Assembly: GCA_028716845.1 (NCBI GenBank)
Contig: JAQUPF010000005.1
Location: 1 to 64,000 of the forward strand
Length of the DNA: 64,000 nt
Reading direction: 5' to 3'
Origin: a bacterium
Lineage (GTDB): Bacteria > Auribacterota > Tritonobacteria > UBA1439
The first letter of the stretch is position 1; the number at the start of each line of letters is the position of its first letter. Position numbers and translations under genes: made by a program. Below, piece after piece: positions 24,735 through 33,946 of this stretch. The notes below the pieces were generated by a model, which saw only the letters and a list, made by a program, of their open reading frames with translations, searched no databases and was not told the DNA's origin.

Positions 24735-26477
24735 GTGCGAACGCAGCCGGCCGGCCCCAGCGACGCGCGTCCGGGCTCTCCCGCGGGGGAGCCCGGACGC
24801 CGCGGCGCGCCCCGCCGCGTCCTCGTCCTCGTCGCCGCGGCGGTCGCCGCCGCGTTGGCGACGGGCGTCCACGACGACCGGCTGTTCGGCCCCGACGAGC
24901 CGCGCGAGGCCGAGATCGCGCGCGAGACCCTCGCCGACGGCCGGTGGGTGACGCCCCACCTCTGCGCCCTCCCGTTCCTGGAGAAGCCCCCCCTCTACTA
25001 CGACAGCGTCGCCCTCGCCTACGCCGCCGCCGGGCGGATCACCGCCGGCGTCGCCCGCTCGGTCTCCGTCCTCTACGCCCTCCTCATGGCCGCCGCCCTC
25101 TTCCTCTTCGCCCGCCGCGCCGCCGGGACGCGGGCCGCCGTCTTCTCCGTCCTGGTGCTCCTGACCATGCCCCGCCTCTGGCGGTACGCCCACACCGTCC
25201 TCCTCGACATCGCGATGGGGGCGTTCTGCGTCTGCGCCCTCGCCTCCTTCGCCGGCGCGCGCGCCCGCGCGGGGAGGGAACGGGGCGGCGGGAGCCTCGT
25301 CCCGTTCGCCCTCTTCTCCGCCGCGGCGTTCCTCACGAAGGGATTCCTCGCGCTCTTCAACATCGCCGTCGTCGTCACGGGGTTCTGCGCGGTCGCCCGC
25401 CCCCGGGACTGCCTCCGCCGACTCCTCTCCCTCGCCCCGCTCGCCGCCTTCCTCGCCCCGGTCGCCGTCTGGGTCGCCCTCTTCGCCCGGGAGGGGGGCG
25501 TCGTCTACCTCCACGAGCACTTCGTCAACAACATCGCGGGGCGCCTCCTCCAGATCCGCTTCGAGCATCCGGGCGCCCGGTTCGCCCACACCGACATCGG
25601 CTACGCCCTCCCCTGGCACTTCTACCTCGCGGCGCTGCCGGAGATGTTCGGCGTCTGGGCGGCGGCACTGCCGATCGCGGTCTGGGCGGCGGCGCGGCGC
25701 CTGCGGGCCGCGGCGGCGGGCGAGCGGGAGGACCTTCTCTTCGCCCTCTCCTGGGCGATCCTTCCCGGCCTCCTCCTCTCCTTCTCGCCGGTCAAGGAAC
25801 GCACCTACATCCTCCCCTCCTACGCGGGCGTCGCCTTCCTCGCCGGCTGGTGGCTCGACGGCGCGCTGCGGCGGCGCGGGGAGACGGGGTGGAGGGGGGC
25901 GGGCTGGCTCGCCCTCGTCTTTCCGTGCGCCGTCTTCGTCCTCGCCGGCGGCGGGGGCGACCCGAGACTCTTCACGGCGGCGGCGGCCGCCGCCCTCGCC
26001 CTCCCCGCCGCGGCCCTCGTCGTCCTCGCCGCCCGGAGGCGGCTCCTCGAGGCCTCCTTCCTCGGCTTCGCCCTCCTCCTCTGCGTCCTCATGACGAGCC
26101 ACGCCCCGAACGTCGTCTACCGGCGCTGGCGGACGCGCTGCTTTTCGGCGTTCGCGCGGGACGTGTGGGCCCGGGCGGGAGACGACCCGGTCGTCCTCTA
26201 CCGGCCGAACGACAACGCGCGGGGATCGGTCCCCTTCTACGGCAACCGCACCACGCCGGAGATCAACCTCCCGCCGGAACTGCGCGCCGTCGCGGCGGCG
26301 CCCGGGCGGACGTTCGTCGTCATCAGGGAGTGCGTGTACGAGGACCTGCGGCGGGACGACCCCGCCCTCGCCGGCATGCTCCACCCCGTCCCGATGCCGG
26401 TGTACGAGTCGGACCCGGTCTTCCTGCTCGCCCCGACGAGGGAGGGGCGCCCCGGGCCGCCGACCGGGAGCCGCTGA
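24735..26477 (+). CDS. GT39/ArnT-like membrane glycosyltransferase 1
   Basis: A 580-residue polytopic enzyme of the GT39/ArnT/PMT superfamily, which transfers sugars from undecaprenyl-phosphate carriers on the periplasmic side. The first periplasmic loop carries the catalytic acidic motif DRLFGPDEPREAEIARETL, followed by WVTPHLCALPFLEKPPLYY, as in ArnT. About 11 to 12 helices and a C-terminal periplasmic domain of about 110 residues follow. The GTG start is adopted because the promoter leaves no room upstream. The next gene starts 11 nt after the stop. Acceptor (lipid A or protein) is unknown. Confidence 0.85.
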   Translation: MRTQPAGPSDARPGSPAGEPGRRGAPRRVLVLVAAAVAAALATGVHDDRLFGPDEPREAEIARETLADGRWVTPHLCALPFLEKPPLYYDSVALAYAAAGRITAGVARSVSVLYALLMAAALFLFARRAAGTRAAVFSVLVLLTMPRLWRYAHTVLLDIAMGAFCVCALASFAGARARAGRERGGGSLVPFALFSAAAFLTKGFLALFNIAVVVTGFCAVARPRDCLRRLLSLAPLAAFLAPVAVWVALFAREGGVVYLHEHFVNNIAGRLLQIRFEHPGARFAHTDIGYALPWHFYLAALPEMFGVWAAALPIAVWAAARRLRAAAAGEREDLLFALSWAILPGLLLSFSPVKERTYILPSYAGVAFLAGWWLDGALRRRGETGWRGAGWLALVFPCAVFVLAGGGGDPRLFTAAAAAALALPAAALVVLAARRRLLEASFLGFALLLCVLMTSHAPNVVYRRWRTRCFSAFARDVWARAGDDPVVLYRPNDNARGSVPFYGNRTTPEINLPPELRAVAAAPGRTFVVIRECVYEDLRRDDPALAGMLHPVPMPVYESDPVFLLAPTREGRPGPPTGSR

Positions 26478-26488
26478 CGGAGGGGCCC

Positions 26489-27523
26489 ATGCGCGCGCAG
26501 GCGTCCTTCTTCCGCAACATCGACTTCGACGACCTGCTCGAGCGGTTCTTCGTCGCCGCGGTCCTCGCCATCCTCGGCATCCGGTTCTTCCTCCACCTCA
26601 CCGGCTACCCGCAGCTCGGCGGCCGCGGCCTCCACATCGCCCACATGCTCTGGGGCGGCCTCATGATGCTCGCGGCCATCGTCCTGCTCCTCGTGACGCT
26701 CGACCGGGGGACGCGGCGCTTCGCCGCCCTCCTCGGCGGCCTCGGCTTCGGGACCTTCATCGACGAGCTCGGAAAGTTCATCACGAGCGACAACGACTAC
26801 TTCTTCAAGCCGACGGTCGCCCTCATCTACATCATCTTCATCTCGCTCTTCCTCGCCTTCCGGGCGCTGCGGCGGTACGGCGGCTTCTCGCGGGAGGAGT
26901 TCCTCGTCAACGGCATCGAGATCCTGAAAGAGGCGGCGGCGGGCCGGATGACGGCGGACGACCGGGAGCGGGCGCTCCGCTTCCTCCGCCTCGCCGATCC
27001 CTCAAGCCCGATCACCGCGGCGGCCGCGGCGTGCCTCGTCCGCCTGCGGGCCGCCCCCCCGGAGGAACCGGGCCTCGCGGCGCGGCTGAAGGCCTCCGTC
27101 CGCGCCCTCTACGCGCGGCTCGCCCGGCGCCCCTGGTTCGCGCGCGCGGTGACGGCCTGCTTCGTCGTCGAGGCAGCGGCGGGCGCCGCGATGCTCCTCG
27201 CCTTCGTCGCCTGGGTGCGGGACGGCCGGACGGCCGCCCTCCTCCCCTCGCCGAGCGCCACCGAGGGGATGAGCCTCGCGGCCTCCGCGCTCTCCGCCGT
27301 CTTCATCGTCCTCGGCGTCGTCCGCCTCCGCCGGTCGCGCCTCGCCGCGTACGAGATGTTCAAGAAGGCGCTGCTCGTCTCCATCTTCTTCTCGCGCGTC
27401 TTCGCCTTCTACGAGCACCAGTTCCAGGCGTTCTACGGCCTCGTCGCGGACATCCTCCTGCTCCTCGCGATCAACTACCTCATCGCCGAGGAGAAGGAGA
27501 TGCCGCCGGAACCGGCTGCCTGA
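26489..27523 (+). CDS. Conserved polytopic membrane protein, function unknown
   Basis: A 344-residue membrane protein with about eight predicted helices in two groups. The first group contains GRGLHIAHMLWGGLMMLAAI and TFIDELGKFITSDNDYFFKP with several membrane-embedded charged residues; the second contains FSRVFAFYEHQFQAFYGL. I recognise no named family. The start has GGAGGGGCCC and the gene is 11 nt behind GT39 gene 1, so a linked role in polyprenyl-sugar or envelope metabolism is likely. Confidence 0.75.
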   Translation: MRAQASFFRNIDFDDLLERFFVAAVLAILGIRFFLHLTGYPQLGGRGLHIAHMLWGGLMMLAAIVLLLVTLDRGTRRFAALLGGLGFGTFIDELGKFITSDNDYFFKPTVALIYIIFISLFLAFRALRRYGGFSREEFLVNGIEILKEAAAGRMTADDRERALRFLRLADPSSPITAAAAACLVRLRAAPPEEPGLAARLKASVRALYARLARRPWFARAVTACFVVEAAAGAAMLLAFVAWVRDGRTAALLPSPSATEGMSLAASALSAVFIVLGVVRLRRSRLAAYEMFKKALLVSIFFSRVFAFYEHQFQAFYGLVADILLLLAINYLIAEEKEMPPEPAA

Positions 27524-27533
27524 ACCGCCCCGC

Positions 27534-27912
27534 TCCGAGGACGCAATGCACCAATCCACCGCGGATCCACAGTGTTCCTGCCGCGGATCGACGCGGATAC
27601 AACCCGCCACAGAGGACACAGAGAACGCAGAGGATAGTGCTGCTTTCGACTTTGAACGTTCAACTTTGAACTAGAGTTGTTCTCTGTGATCTCCGTGGCG
27701 AAAAGAGAGAGCTGCTGTTCACGTTCATCCGCGGCGGAGGTCAGCGTCTTTCTTGCCGCGGATCCTCGCAGGTGATCGCAGATTCTTGTCAACCATCGGC
27801 GTTCTATCAGCGATAATCCAGGCAAATCCGCGGCAAAGCACCTTTTCTCTTTTCGCTTTGGGCTCTCAACTGTGGGCTGTAGTTGGATCCATGGATATCC
27901 GTGGTGCGGGGT
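27534..27912. repeat. Intergenic repeat cluster D
   Basis: About 380 bp without a gene, between convergent genes. It is a mosaic of family modules: CACCGCGGATCCACAG, CCACAGAGGACACAGAGAACGCAGAGG, TTTGAACGTTCAACTTTGAAC, TTCTCTGTGATCTCCGTGGC, GCCGCGGATCCTCGCAGG and GTAGTTGGATCCATGGATATCCGTGG. ORFs called here (for example 27475-27825) are translations of the repeat. Confidence 0.75.
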
Positions 27913-29613
27913 TCATCGAGGGGCGGGGGACGCGGGCCTGACGATCGCGGCGAATTTCCCGGCGGGGTCGCCGAGGGCCGGCTCGACCGCGTGGGGGAGA
28001 CCCACGAGGATCGCGAGCGCGTCGTCGAGGCGCCGGCGGCGGACGAGGACGTAGCCGACGCCCGGCTCGGCGAAGAACGCCCGGAGGTCCTCCGGGACGT
28101 TGAGCTCCGTCACCTCGCGCTCCATGTAGTAGCCGAACTCGTAGAGCCAGAAGTCGTAGAGGGCGAACGGGTCCGGGCGGCGGACCGTCCGCCGGAGCAG
28201 TTCGGTGTACGGCCGCACGCTCGTCGCCCGGTCGAGCTCGGGGAGGACGGCGCGCAGGTAGAAGACGTGGACGCCGGCCATCACGGCGGCGATCCCCGCG
28301 ATGAGCATGCCCGCCGCGCCCCCCGGCCGCCCGATCCGCCGCAGGCCGCAGGCGAGGAACACGGCCGCGGCACCCAGGAACGCCGCGAGAAGCACCCCCT
28401 CGCCGGCGATGATCCCCGCGAAGGCCCGCATCGAGTCCCTGTCCCGCTCGTTCGAGTGCCGGTCCACGAGTTCGGAGGAGACGACGCGCTCCGCGAGCCC
28501 CGGCACCCGGACGAGGACGACCGCCGCGAGCGCCGCGACGACCACCGCGATGAGCAGGCACACCATCACCCGCGACGCGGCGACCCGCCAGCCGCCCGAC
28601 GCCCTCGCCGCCTCCCCCCAGAAGAGTGCCGTGAGGAGGGCGGCGGCGGGATAGAGCGGCAGGAGGTAGTCGCCCCGCTTGTAGACCGAGATCGAGAAGA
28701 AGAGAAAGACCCAGGCGAACCAGGAGAGGGGAAAGAGGAACCGCCGGTCCCGCCGCGCCGCGACGGCCCCGGCGATCGCGAAGGGGAGGAAGACGCTCCA
28801 GGGGAGGAAATCGGCCGCGACACGGGGCACGTAGTACCAGAACGGCTGCGATCGCGTGTAGGCCGCGAAGACCGTCACGTTCCGGTGGAGGAAGAACTCA
28901 CGCGGGAACGCCCCCGCCGTCCGGAGGCTCACGGCGAGGTACCAGGGGGCGGCGACCGCGATGAAGGCGATGATGTTCCGGGGCGCGAGGAGCGCCCGGA
29001 GCTGGCGGAGGTCGCCGGCGGCGAGCAGGAAGAGGAGGATGCCGCCCGCCGGGACGATCACGCCGACCGGCCCCTTGTCGAGGAAGGCGAGCGCCGCGAA
29101 GACCGCCGCCAGGAGATAGGCGGAGCGGCGCCGGGCCCCGTCCGCGTAGCCGCGCCAGAAGGAGAGCATGACGAGGGCGATGAGGAGGGTGAGGGACATG
29201 TCGATCCGCGGCGTCCGGGCCATGTGCATCACCTTCACGCCCGTCATGTAGATGAGCGCGGCGCGGAAGCCGCAGCGGGGACCCGCGATCCGGCCGCCGA
29301 GGGCGTAGACCGCGTAGACGCTCCCGAGGGCGGCGAGGGCGGTCGGGAGGCGGACGCTGAACTCGTTGACGCCGAGCGGGATCGAGAAGAGGGCGAGCAC
29401 CCATATCCAGAGGATCGGCTTCTCGTGGTCCGGGTGGCCGTTCACGTACGGGACGATCCACTCCCCCCGCTGGAGCATCTCGCGCGCCATCCAGGCGTTC
29501 CGCGCCACGAGGTCGCCCCAGAGGTCCGTCCGGCCGAGGCCGGTGAAGAAGAGGAGGAGGGCGAGGAGCGTGAGGATGTAGACGTGCCGCCGCCCGATCG
29601 GGATCGCCGTCAT
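27913..29613 (-). CDS. GT39/ArnT-like membrane glycosyltransferase 2
   Basis: A 566-residue polytopic protein of the same superfamily as the gene at 24735. The loop region reads GRTDLWGDLVARNAWMAREML, then GEWIVPYVNGHPDHEKPILWIW. The family's Asp is kept but the adjacent Glu of the usual D-E motif is replaced, so catalysis or sugar use may differ. The middle part LIYMTGVKVMHMARTPRIDMSL matches the second family motif. Start ATG 29613 (MTAIPIGRRH) is preferred: a TATAAT ends 7 nt before it and overlaps the track's earlier ATG, which therefore cannot be in that transcript. Confidence 0.8.
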   Translation of the reverse strand: MTAIPIGRRHVYILTLLALLLFFTGLGRTDLWGDLVARNAWMAREMLQRGEWIVPYVNGHPDHEKPILWIWVLALFSIPLGVNEFSVRLPTALAALGSVYAVYALGGRIAGPRCGFRAALIYMTGVKVMHMARTPRIDMSLTLLIALVMLSFWRGYADGARRRSAYLLAAVFAALAFLDKGPVGVIVPAGGILLFLLAAGDLRQLRALLAPRNIIAFIAVAAPWYLAVSLRTAGAFPREFFLHRNVTVFAAYTRSQPFWYYVPRVAADFLPWSVFLPFAIAGAVAARRDRRFLFPLSWFAWVFLFFSISVYKRGDYLLPLYPAAALLTALFWGEAARASGGWRVAASRVMVCLLIAVVVAALAAVVLVRVPGLAERVVSSELVDRHSNERDRDSMRAFAGIIAGEGVLLAAFLGAAAVFLACGLRRIGRPGGAAGMLIAGIAAVMAGVHVFYLRAVLPELDRATSVRPYTELLRRTVRRPDPFALYDFWLYEFGYYMEREVTELNVPEDLRAFFAEPGVGYVLVRRRRLDDALAILVGLPHAVEPALGDPAGKFAAIVRPASPAPR

Positions 29614-29620
29614 CGCCGCC

Positions 29621-29626
29621 ATTATA
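29621..29626 (-). promoter_or_regulatory. -10 hexamer of GT39 gene 2 (leaderless type)
   Basis: A perfect TATAAT ends 7 nt before ATG 29613 with no ribosome binding site. No -35 is recognisable in the GC-rich upstream DNA. Confidence 0.45.
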
Positions 29627-29667
29627 GCAGGGGCGCGCGGCCGCCGCCCCGAAAAACCCCGCCCGGC

Positions 29668-29815
29668 GGCATGAAGAACAAATTCACCGCGGATTCACAC
29701 GGATGATTACGGATCGACACGGATGCAACTACAGCACAAAGTTGAAAGTTCAAAGTCATTGTCTTTCGGCTGCAACCTCACCCGTGCGGATCCGTGGTGC
29801 GTGGTCCATCGGGCG
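29668..29815. repeat. Intergenic repeat copy E
   Basis: It starts with the tip GGCATGAAGAACAAATTCACC (GC version CACCGCGGATTCACACGGAT), continues through GCAACTACAGCACAAAGTTGAA, and ends with inverted modules TCACCCGTGCGGATCCGTGG. It lies between divergent transcription units and just upstream of the exporter promoter. Confidence 0.75.
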
Positions 29816-29826
29816 CCGATTCCGTC

Positions 29827-29854
29827 TTGACGGGCGGCGCGCGACGGCCATAAT
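29827..29854 (+). promoter_or_regulatory. Sigma70 promoter of the tripartite exporter operon
   Basis: TTGACG, a 16-bp spacer and CATAAT (five of six matches each) lie 92 nt before the tolC-like ATG. Confidence 0.6.
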
Positions 29855-29946
29855 AGCAGGATATCCATGGGGGTGCCGGCCCCTCACCGCGAATGCGGCC
29901 GCGGCGCCCCCCCCGCAGACCCTGCGCGAGGAAAGGCGCCCCACCG

Positions 29947-31296
29947 ATGGCGTGCAGACGGAGAACCGCCCCCGCCCTGACGGGGCTCCTCATCCTCTCG
30001 TCGGCCCTCCCGGCGGGCGCGGCGGCGCCGGCCCCCGTCCCGATGTCCATCGAGGACGCCATACGCACCGCCTTCGCGAACAACAAGCGGATCCAGATCC
30101 AGGAGAAGGAGATCCGCGCGGCGAAGGCGGCCCGGCTCGGCGCGGTGAGCGCCTTCCTCCCGAAGGTGAACGTGGACGGCGGCTACACCCGCAACGACGC
30201 CGTCCTCGGCGAGGCCGTCCCGCTCGCCGGCGAGACGGAGAAGGACATCGGCCTCTTCACCGGCTACGAGAACGACATCCGGGCGGGGGCGTCGGTCGAC
30301 CAGCCGATCTACACGGGCGGCGCGAACCTCGCCGCCCTGCGGAAGGCGCAGATCGGGATCAGGGTCCAGGAGGAGACCCTCCGCGCGACGAGGCTCGACG
30401 TGGAGCTCGACGCGAAGCGGCTCTACTACGGCCTCCTGCTCGCGGCCGAGAACGAGCGGATCGCGCGGAACCTCGTCGCCCAGGCGCGGTCGCACTACGA
30501 AAACGTGCGCGACAAGTACGCCCACGGCACCGCCTCCCGGTTCGACCTCCTCCAGTCGAAGATCCACGTCTCCCTCCTCGTCCCCCAGCTCGTCCAGGCG
30601 CGGAACGCGATCGACCTGACCGAGGCCGACCTGAAGAAGCTGCTCAGCCTCCCGATGCGCGCCGCGATCCTCCCGCGGGACGCGCTCCTCCACGTCCCGG
30701 TCCGGATCGACGAGGAGTCGTTCCTCAGGACCGCCCTCGAGCGGCAGCCCGAGGTCATCCTGCGGACGCTCGGCGTCGACATGGGGGAGTGGTCGGTCCG
30801 GCAGGCGCGCGCCGGCCGGCTCCCGCAGGTGGCGGCGAACCTGCGATACGAGACGGCGGCGGACTCGGCCGGGGACCTCCTCGCCTCCCGCCACAGCCTC
30901 TGGCGGGCGGGGGTGTCGGTCACCGTCCCGATCTTCGACGGCTTCTACACCAAGTCGAAGGTCGACGAGGCCTGGGCCCGGTACGCCCAGGCGGGGCTCG
31001 AGCGGGAGGACGTCCTCGAGCGCGTCGCCGTGGAGGTCAGGCGGGCGTGCCTCGACCTGCGGCAGGCGCAGGCGATCGTGGACTCGCAGCGGGACAACAT
31101 CGTCGAGGCGACGGAGGCGCTCCGCCTCTCCGAGGTGCGGTTCGACAACGGCGTCGGCACAAACCTCGACGTGATCGACGCCTTCGTCTCGCTCAGCCAG
31201 GCCGAGCAGTACCTCGCCGGCGGCATCTACGACTACATCATGGCGAAGTCCTACCTGCACCGGACGATGGGCGAGAGCGTGCTCACGGAGGAATAG
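29947..31296 (+). CDS. TolC-family outer membrane efflux protein
   Basis: A 449-residue outer-membrane channel of the TolC/OEP family. A signal peptide (about 1-27) precedes the tandem OEP halves: IRTAFANNKRIQIQEKEIRAAKAARLGAVSAFLPKV at the first helix pair and an equivalent EWSVRQARAGRLPQVAANLRYE in the second. The typical motif SLSQAEQYLAGGIYDYIMAKSYLHRTMGE ends the last helix. It starts a five-gene plus-strand exporter operon plus one further permease and precedes the membrane-fusion gene by 4 nt. Confidence 0.9.
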   Translation: MACRRRTAPALTGLLILSSALPAGAAAPAPVPMSIEDAIRTAFANNKRIQIQEKEIRAAKAARLGAVSAFLPKVNVDGGYTRNDAVLGEAVPLAGETEKDIGLFTGYENDIRAGASVDQPIYTGGANLAALRKAQIGIRVQEETLRATRLDVELDAKRLYYGLLLAAENERIARNLVAQARSHYENVRDKYAHGTASRFDLLQSKIHVSLLVPQLVQARNAIDLTEADLKKLLSLPMRAAILPRDALLHVPVRIDEESFLRTALERQPEVILRTLGVDMGEWSVRQARAGRLPQVAANLRYETAADSAGDLLASRHSLWRAGVSVTVPIFDGFYTKSKVDEAWARYAQAGLEREDVLERVAVEVRRACLDLRQAQAIVDSQRDNIVEATEALRLSEVRFDNGVGTNLDVIDAFVSLSQAEQYLAGGIYDYIMAKSYLHRTMGESVLTEE

Positions 31297-31300
31297 AGCG

Positions 31301-32203
31301 ATGGGAAAGACACAGGAGGCGGTTGCGCGCGCGCGGGACGCGGCGGTGCGGGCGGTGAAGTCGCTCCGGGGGAACAGGCGCCGGCTCCTCCTCGTCGCGG
31401 GGGCGGCGGCGGTCATCCTGCTGCTGCTCGGCGTCTGCATCCGGTGCAGGGAGCTGCGCGAGCGGGGGACCCTCAAGGTCTCCGGCACGATCGAGGGGGA
31501 CAACGTGCGCATCTCGTTCCGGGTCGGCGGCCAGATCGTCGAGCTCCTGACCGACGAGGGGCGGGTGGTGAAGCGGGGCGACATCGTGGCACGGCTCAAC
31601 ACCGACGAACTGGTGAAGATCCGGGACGAGGCGGCGGCGGCGCTCCGGGCGGAGGAGTTCAGGCGCGAGCTCGCCTCGATCGACTACATCCGCGCCGAGA
31701 ACCTGTTCCGCGAGGGCGCGGTCGCGGCGCAGGCGAGGGACGAGGCGAAGACGCGGGCCGACTCCACGCGCGCGAACGTCGAGCACCTCGCGGCGCGCCT
31801 CGAACTCGCCGAGACCCGCCTCGGCTTCGCCGACCTCGCCTCCCCCCTCGACGGCTTCATCCTCGTCAAGAGCGCGCTCCCGGGCGAGGTCGTCCAGGAG
31901 GGGGCGCCGGTCTTCACCTCGATCGACCTGGACAACATCTGGGTCACCGCCTACATCGACGAGACCGACCTCGGCCGGGTGAAGCTCGGGCAAAAGGCGT
32001 TCGTGATGACGGACAGCTACCCCCGAAAAAGGTACGACGGGGAGGTCTCCTTCATCTCCCAGGAGGCGGAGTTCACCCCGAAGTACATCCAGACCACCCG
32101 GGAGCGGGTGAAGCTCGTCTACCGGATCAAGGTGCGGGTGGACAACTCGAGCCTCGACCTCAAGCCCGGCATGCCCGCGGACGCGTACATCGCCGTCGAC
32201 TGA
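31301..32203 (+). CDS. HlyD-family membrane fusion protein (YbhG-like)
   Basis: A 300-residue periplasmic adaptor. One N-terminal membrane helix (RLLLVAGAAAVILLLLGVCI) is followed by a biotinyl-lipoyl-like half (VSFRVGGQIVELLTDEGRVVKRGDIVARL), a coiled-coil hairpin (about 105-165), the second lipoyl half (LGFADLASPLDGFILVKSALPGEVVQEGAPVFTSIDL) and a beta-barrel domain. It links the TolC-like channel to the ABC-2 permeases. The next gene starts 2 nt after its stop. Confidence 0.9.
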   Translation: MGKTQEAVARARDAAVRAVKSLRGNRRRLLLVAGAAAVILLLLGVCIRCRELRERGTLKVSGTIEGDNVRISFRVGGQIVELLTDEGRVVKRGDIVARLNTDELVKIRDEAAAALRAEEFRRELASIDYIRAENLFREGAVAAQARDEAKTRADSTRANVEHLAARLELAETRLGFADLASPLDGFILVKSALPGEVVQEGAPVFTSIDLDNIWVTAYIDETDLGRVKLGQKAFVMTDSYPRKRYDGEVSFISQEAEFTPKYIQTTRERVKLVYRIKVRVDNSSLDLKPGMPADAYIAVD

Positions 32204-32205
32204 CC

Positions 32206-32958
32206 ATGCCCGCCATCGAGACCCGCGGCCTCACGCGGCGGTTCGGCGCCCTCACCGCCGTCGACCGCCTCACCTTCGCCGTCGAGGAGGGGGAGATCTT
32301 CGGCCTCGTCGGCCCGGACGGCGCCGGGAAGACCACCACCATGCGCCTCCTCACCGGCATCCTCGACCCCACCGGGGGCGACGGCTGGGTGAACGGCAGG
32401 CACATCGCGAGGGACGCGGAGGCGCTGAAGGGCGACATCGCCTACATGTCGCAGCGCTTCGGCCTCTACGAGGACCTCACGGTGATGGAGAACATCGACT
32501 TCTACGCCGACATCTACCGGGTCCCGCGCGCCGAGCGGGCGGGCCGGATCGACCGCCTCCTCGGCTTCAGCGGCCTGACCCCGTTCAAGGGGCGGCTCGC
32601 GGGCAACCTGTCCGGCGGGATGAAGCAGAAGCTCGGCCTCGCCTGCGCCCTCATCCACACCCCGAAGGTGCTCTTCCTCGACGAGCCCACGAACGGCGTC
32701 GACCCGGTCTCCCGGAGGGACTTCTGGCAGATCCTCTACGGCCTCCTGAAGGAGCGGGTGAGCATCCTCTACTCCACCTCGTACCTGGACGAGGCGGAGC
32801 GCTGCCGGCGCGTCGCCCTCATCTACCGCGGGTCGCTCCTGCGGTGCGACACCCCCGAGGCGATCAAGGCGGAGGGGGGCGCCGGCACGCTCGAGGAGGC
32901 GTTCATCGGGATCATCGGCGGCCATGAGCAGTCCACGACCCACGGCCATGCGGCGTAG
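32206..32958 (+). CDS. ABC-2 transporter ATPase 1
   Basis: A 250-residue ABC ATPase with Walker A GPDGAGKTT, Q-loop YMSQRFGLYEDLTV, signature LSGGMKQKL and Walker B VLFLDEPTNGVDP. It shows closest likeness to the N-terminal half of YbhF-type double ATPases, here encoded as a separate gene. It follows the HlyD gene directly and overlaps the second ATPase by 35 nt. Confidence 0.92.
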   Translation: MPAIETRGLTRRFGALTAVDRLTFAVEEGEIFGLVGPDGAGKTTTMRLLTGILDPTGGDGWVNGRHIARDAEALKGDIAYMSQRFGLYEDLTVMENIDFYADIYRVPRAERAGRIDRLLGFSGLTPFKGRLAGNLSGGMKQKLGLACALIHTPKVLFLDEPTNGVDPVSRRDFWQILYGLLKERVSILYSTSYLDEAERCRRVALIYRGSLLRCDTPEAIKAEGGAGTLEEAFIGIIGGHEQSTTHGHAA

Positions 32959-33946
32959 CGAGCAGGCGGCGGGCGGCGACATCGCGGTCGAGGTGCGCGA
33001 CCTCGAGAAGCGGTTCGGCGCCTTCACCGCCGTCAACCGCGTCAATTTCCAGGTGCGGCGCGGCGAGATCTTCGGCTTCCTCGGGCCGAACGGCGCCGGC
33101 AAGTCCACGACCATCCGGATGCTCTGCGGCATCCTCCCCCCCACCGCCGGATCGGGACAGGTCGGCGGGTTCGACATCGCCCGGGAGCAGCGGCGGATCA
33201 AGGAGCATATCGGCTACATGTCGCAGAAGTTCTCGCTCTACGAGGACCTGACGGTCGAGGAGAACATCGACTTCTACAGCGGCATCTACCGGATCCCCGC
33301 CGCGGAGAAGGAGGCCCGGAAGGAGGACGTCATCCGGGCCGCGGGGATCGGCGAGTTCCGATCGAGTCTCACCGGCACCCTCTCCGGCGGCTGGAAGCAG
33401 CGGCTCGCCCTCGGCTGCGCCATCATGCACCACCCCGGCATCATCTTCCTCGACGAGCCCACCTCGGGCGTGGACCCGATCACGAGGGCCAACTTCTGGA
33501 GCACGATCAAGGACCTCGCGAAGGCCGGCGTGACCGTCTTCGTCACCACCCACTACATGGACGAGGCGGAGAACTGCGACCGGATGGCGCTCATCTACCG
33601 GGGGACGATCATCGCGATGGGGACCCCCCTCGAGATGAAGACGCGGTGCATGACGGACGAGGTCATGGAACTCCGGATGCCGGGCGCCGAGGCATGGGCG
33701 GACCGTCTCCGGGACGTCGAGGGCGTCAGGGAGACGGCGCTCTTCGGCTCGGCGCTCCACCTGGTCGTGGAGAACGCGGAGAGGGTCGGCCCGCGGATCG
33801 GCGCCGCGCTCGAGGAGGGCGGCGCGCGCGGCTGCCGCCCCGAGAAGATCACCCCCTCGCTCGAGGACGTCTTCGTCTCGCTCATCGAGACGTACGACGC
33901 GCGGGAGGGGGAGGACCGCAGGACGGCGGGGGGAGGCGGCGCGTGA
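32924..33946 (+). CDS. ABC-2 transporter ATPase 2
   Basis: A 340-residue ABC ATPase with Walker A GPNGAGKST, Q-loop YMSQKFSLYEDLTV, signature LSGGWKQRL and Walker B IIFLDEPTSGVDP. The last 90 residues form the accessory C-terminal domain common in drug-type ABC-2 ATPases. With ATPase 1 it corresponds to a split YbhF. The ATG at 32924 overlaps the previous gene; a second ATG at 32948 is possible. Confidence 0.92.
   Translation: MSSPRPTAMRRSEQAAGGDIAVEVRDLEKRFGAFTAVNRVNFQVRRGEIFGFLGPNGAGKSTTIRMLCGILPPTAGSGQVGGFDIAREQRRIKEHIGYMSQKFSLYEDLTVEENIDFYSGIYRIPAAEKEARKEDVIRAAGIGEFRSSLTGTLSGGWKQRLALGCAIMHHPGIIFLDEPTSGVDPITRANFWSTIKDLAKAGVTVFVTTHYMDEAENCDRMALIYRGTIIAMGTPLEMKTRCMTDEVMELRMPGAEAWADRLRDVEGVRETALFGSALHLVVENAERVGPRIGAALEEGGARGCRPEKITPSLEDVFVSLIETYDAREGEDRRTAGGGGA

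Noticed and set aside
27475-27825. 116-residue minus-strand ORF
   Set aside because: It is a translation of the intergenic repeat (SSSKLNVQS, HYPLRSLCPLWR), a common false gene in such genomes.
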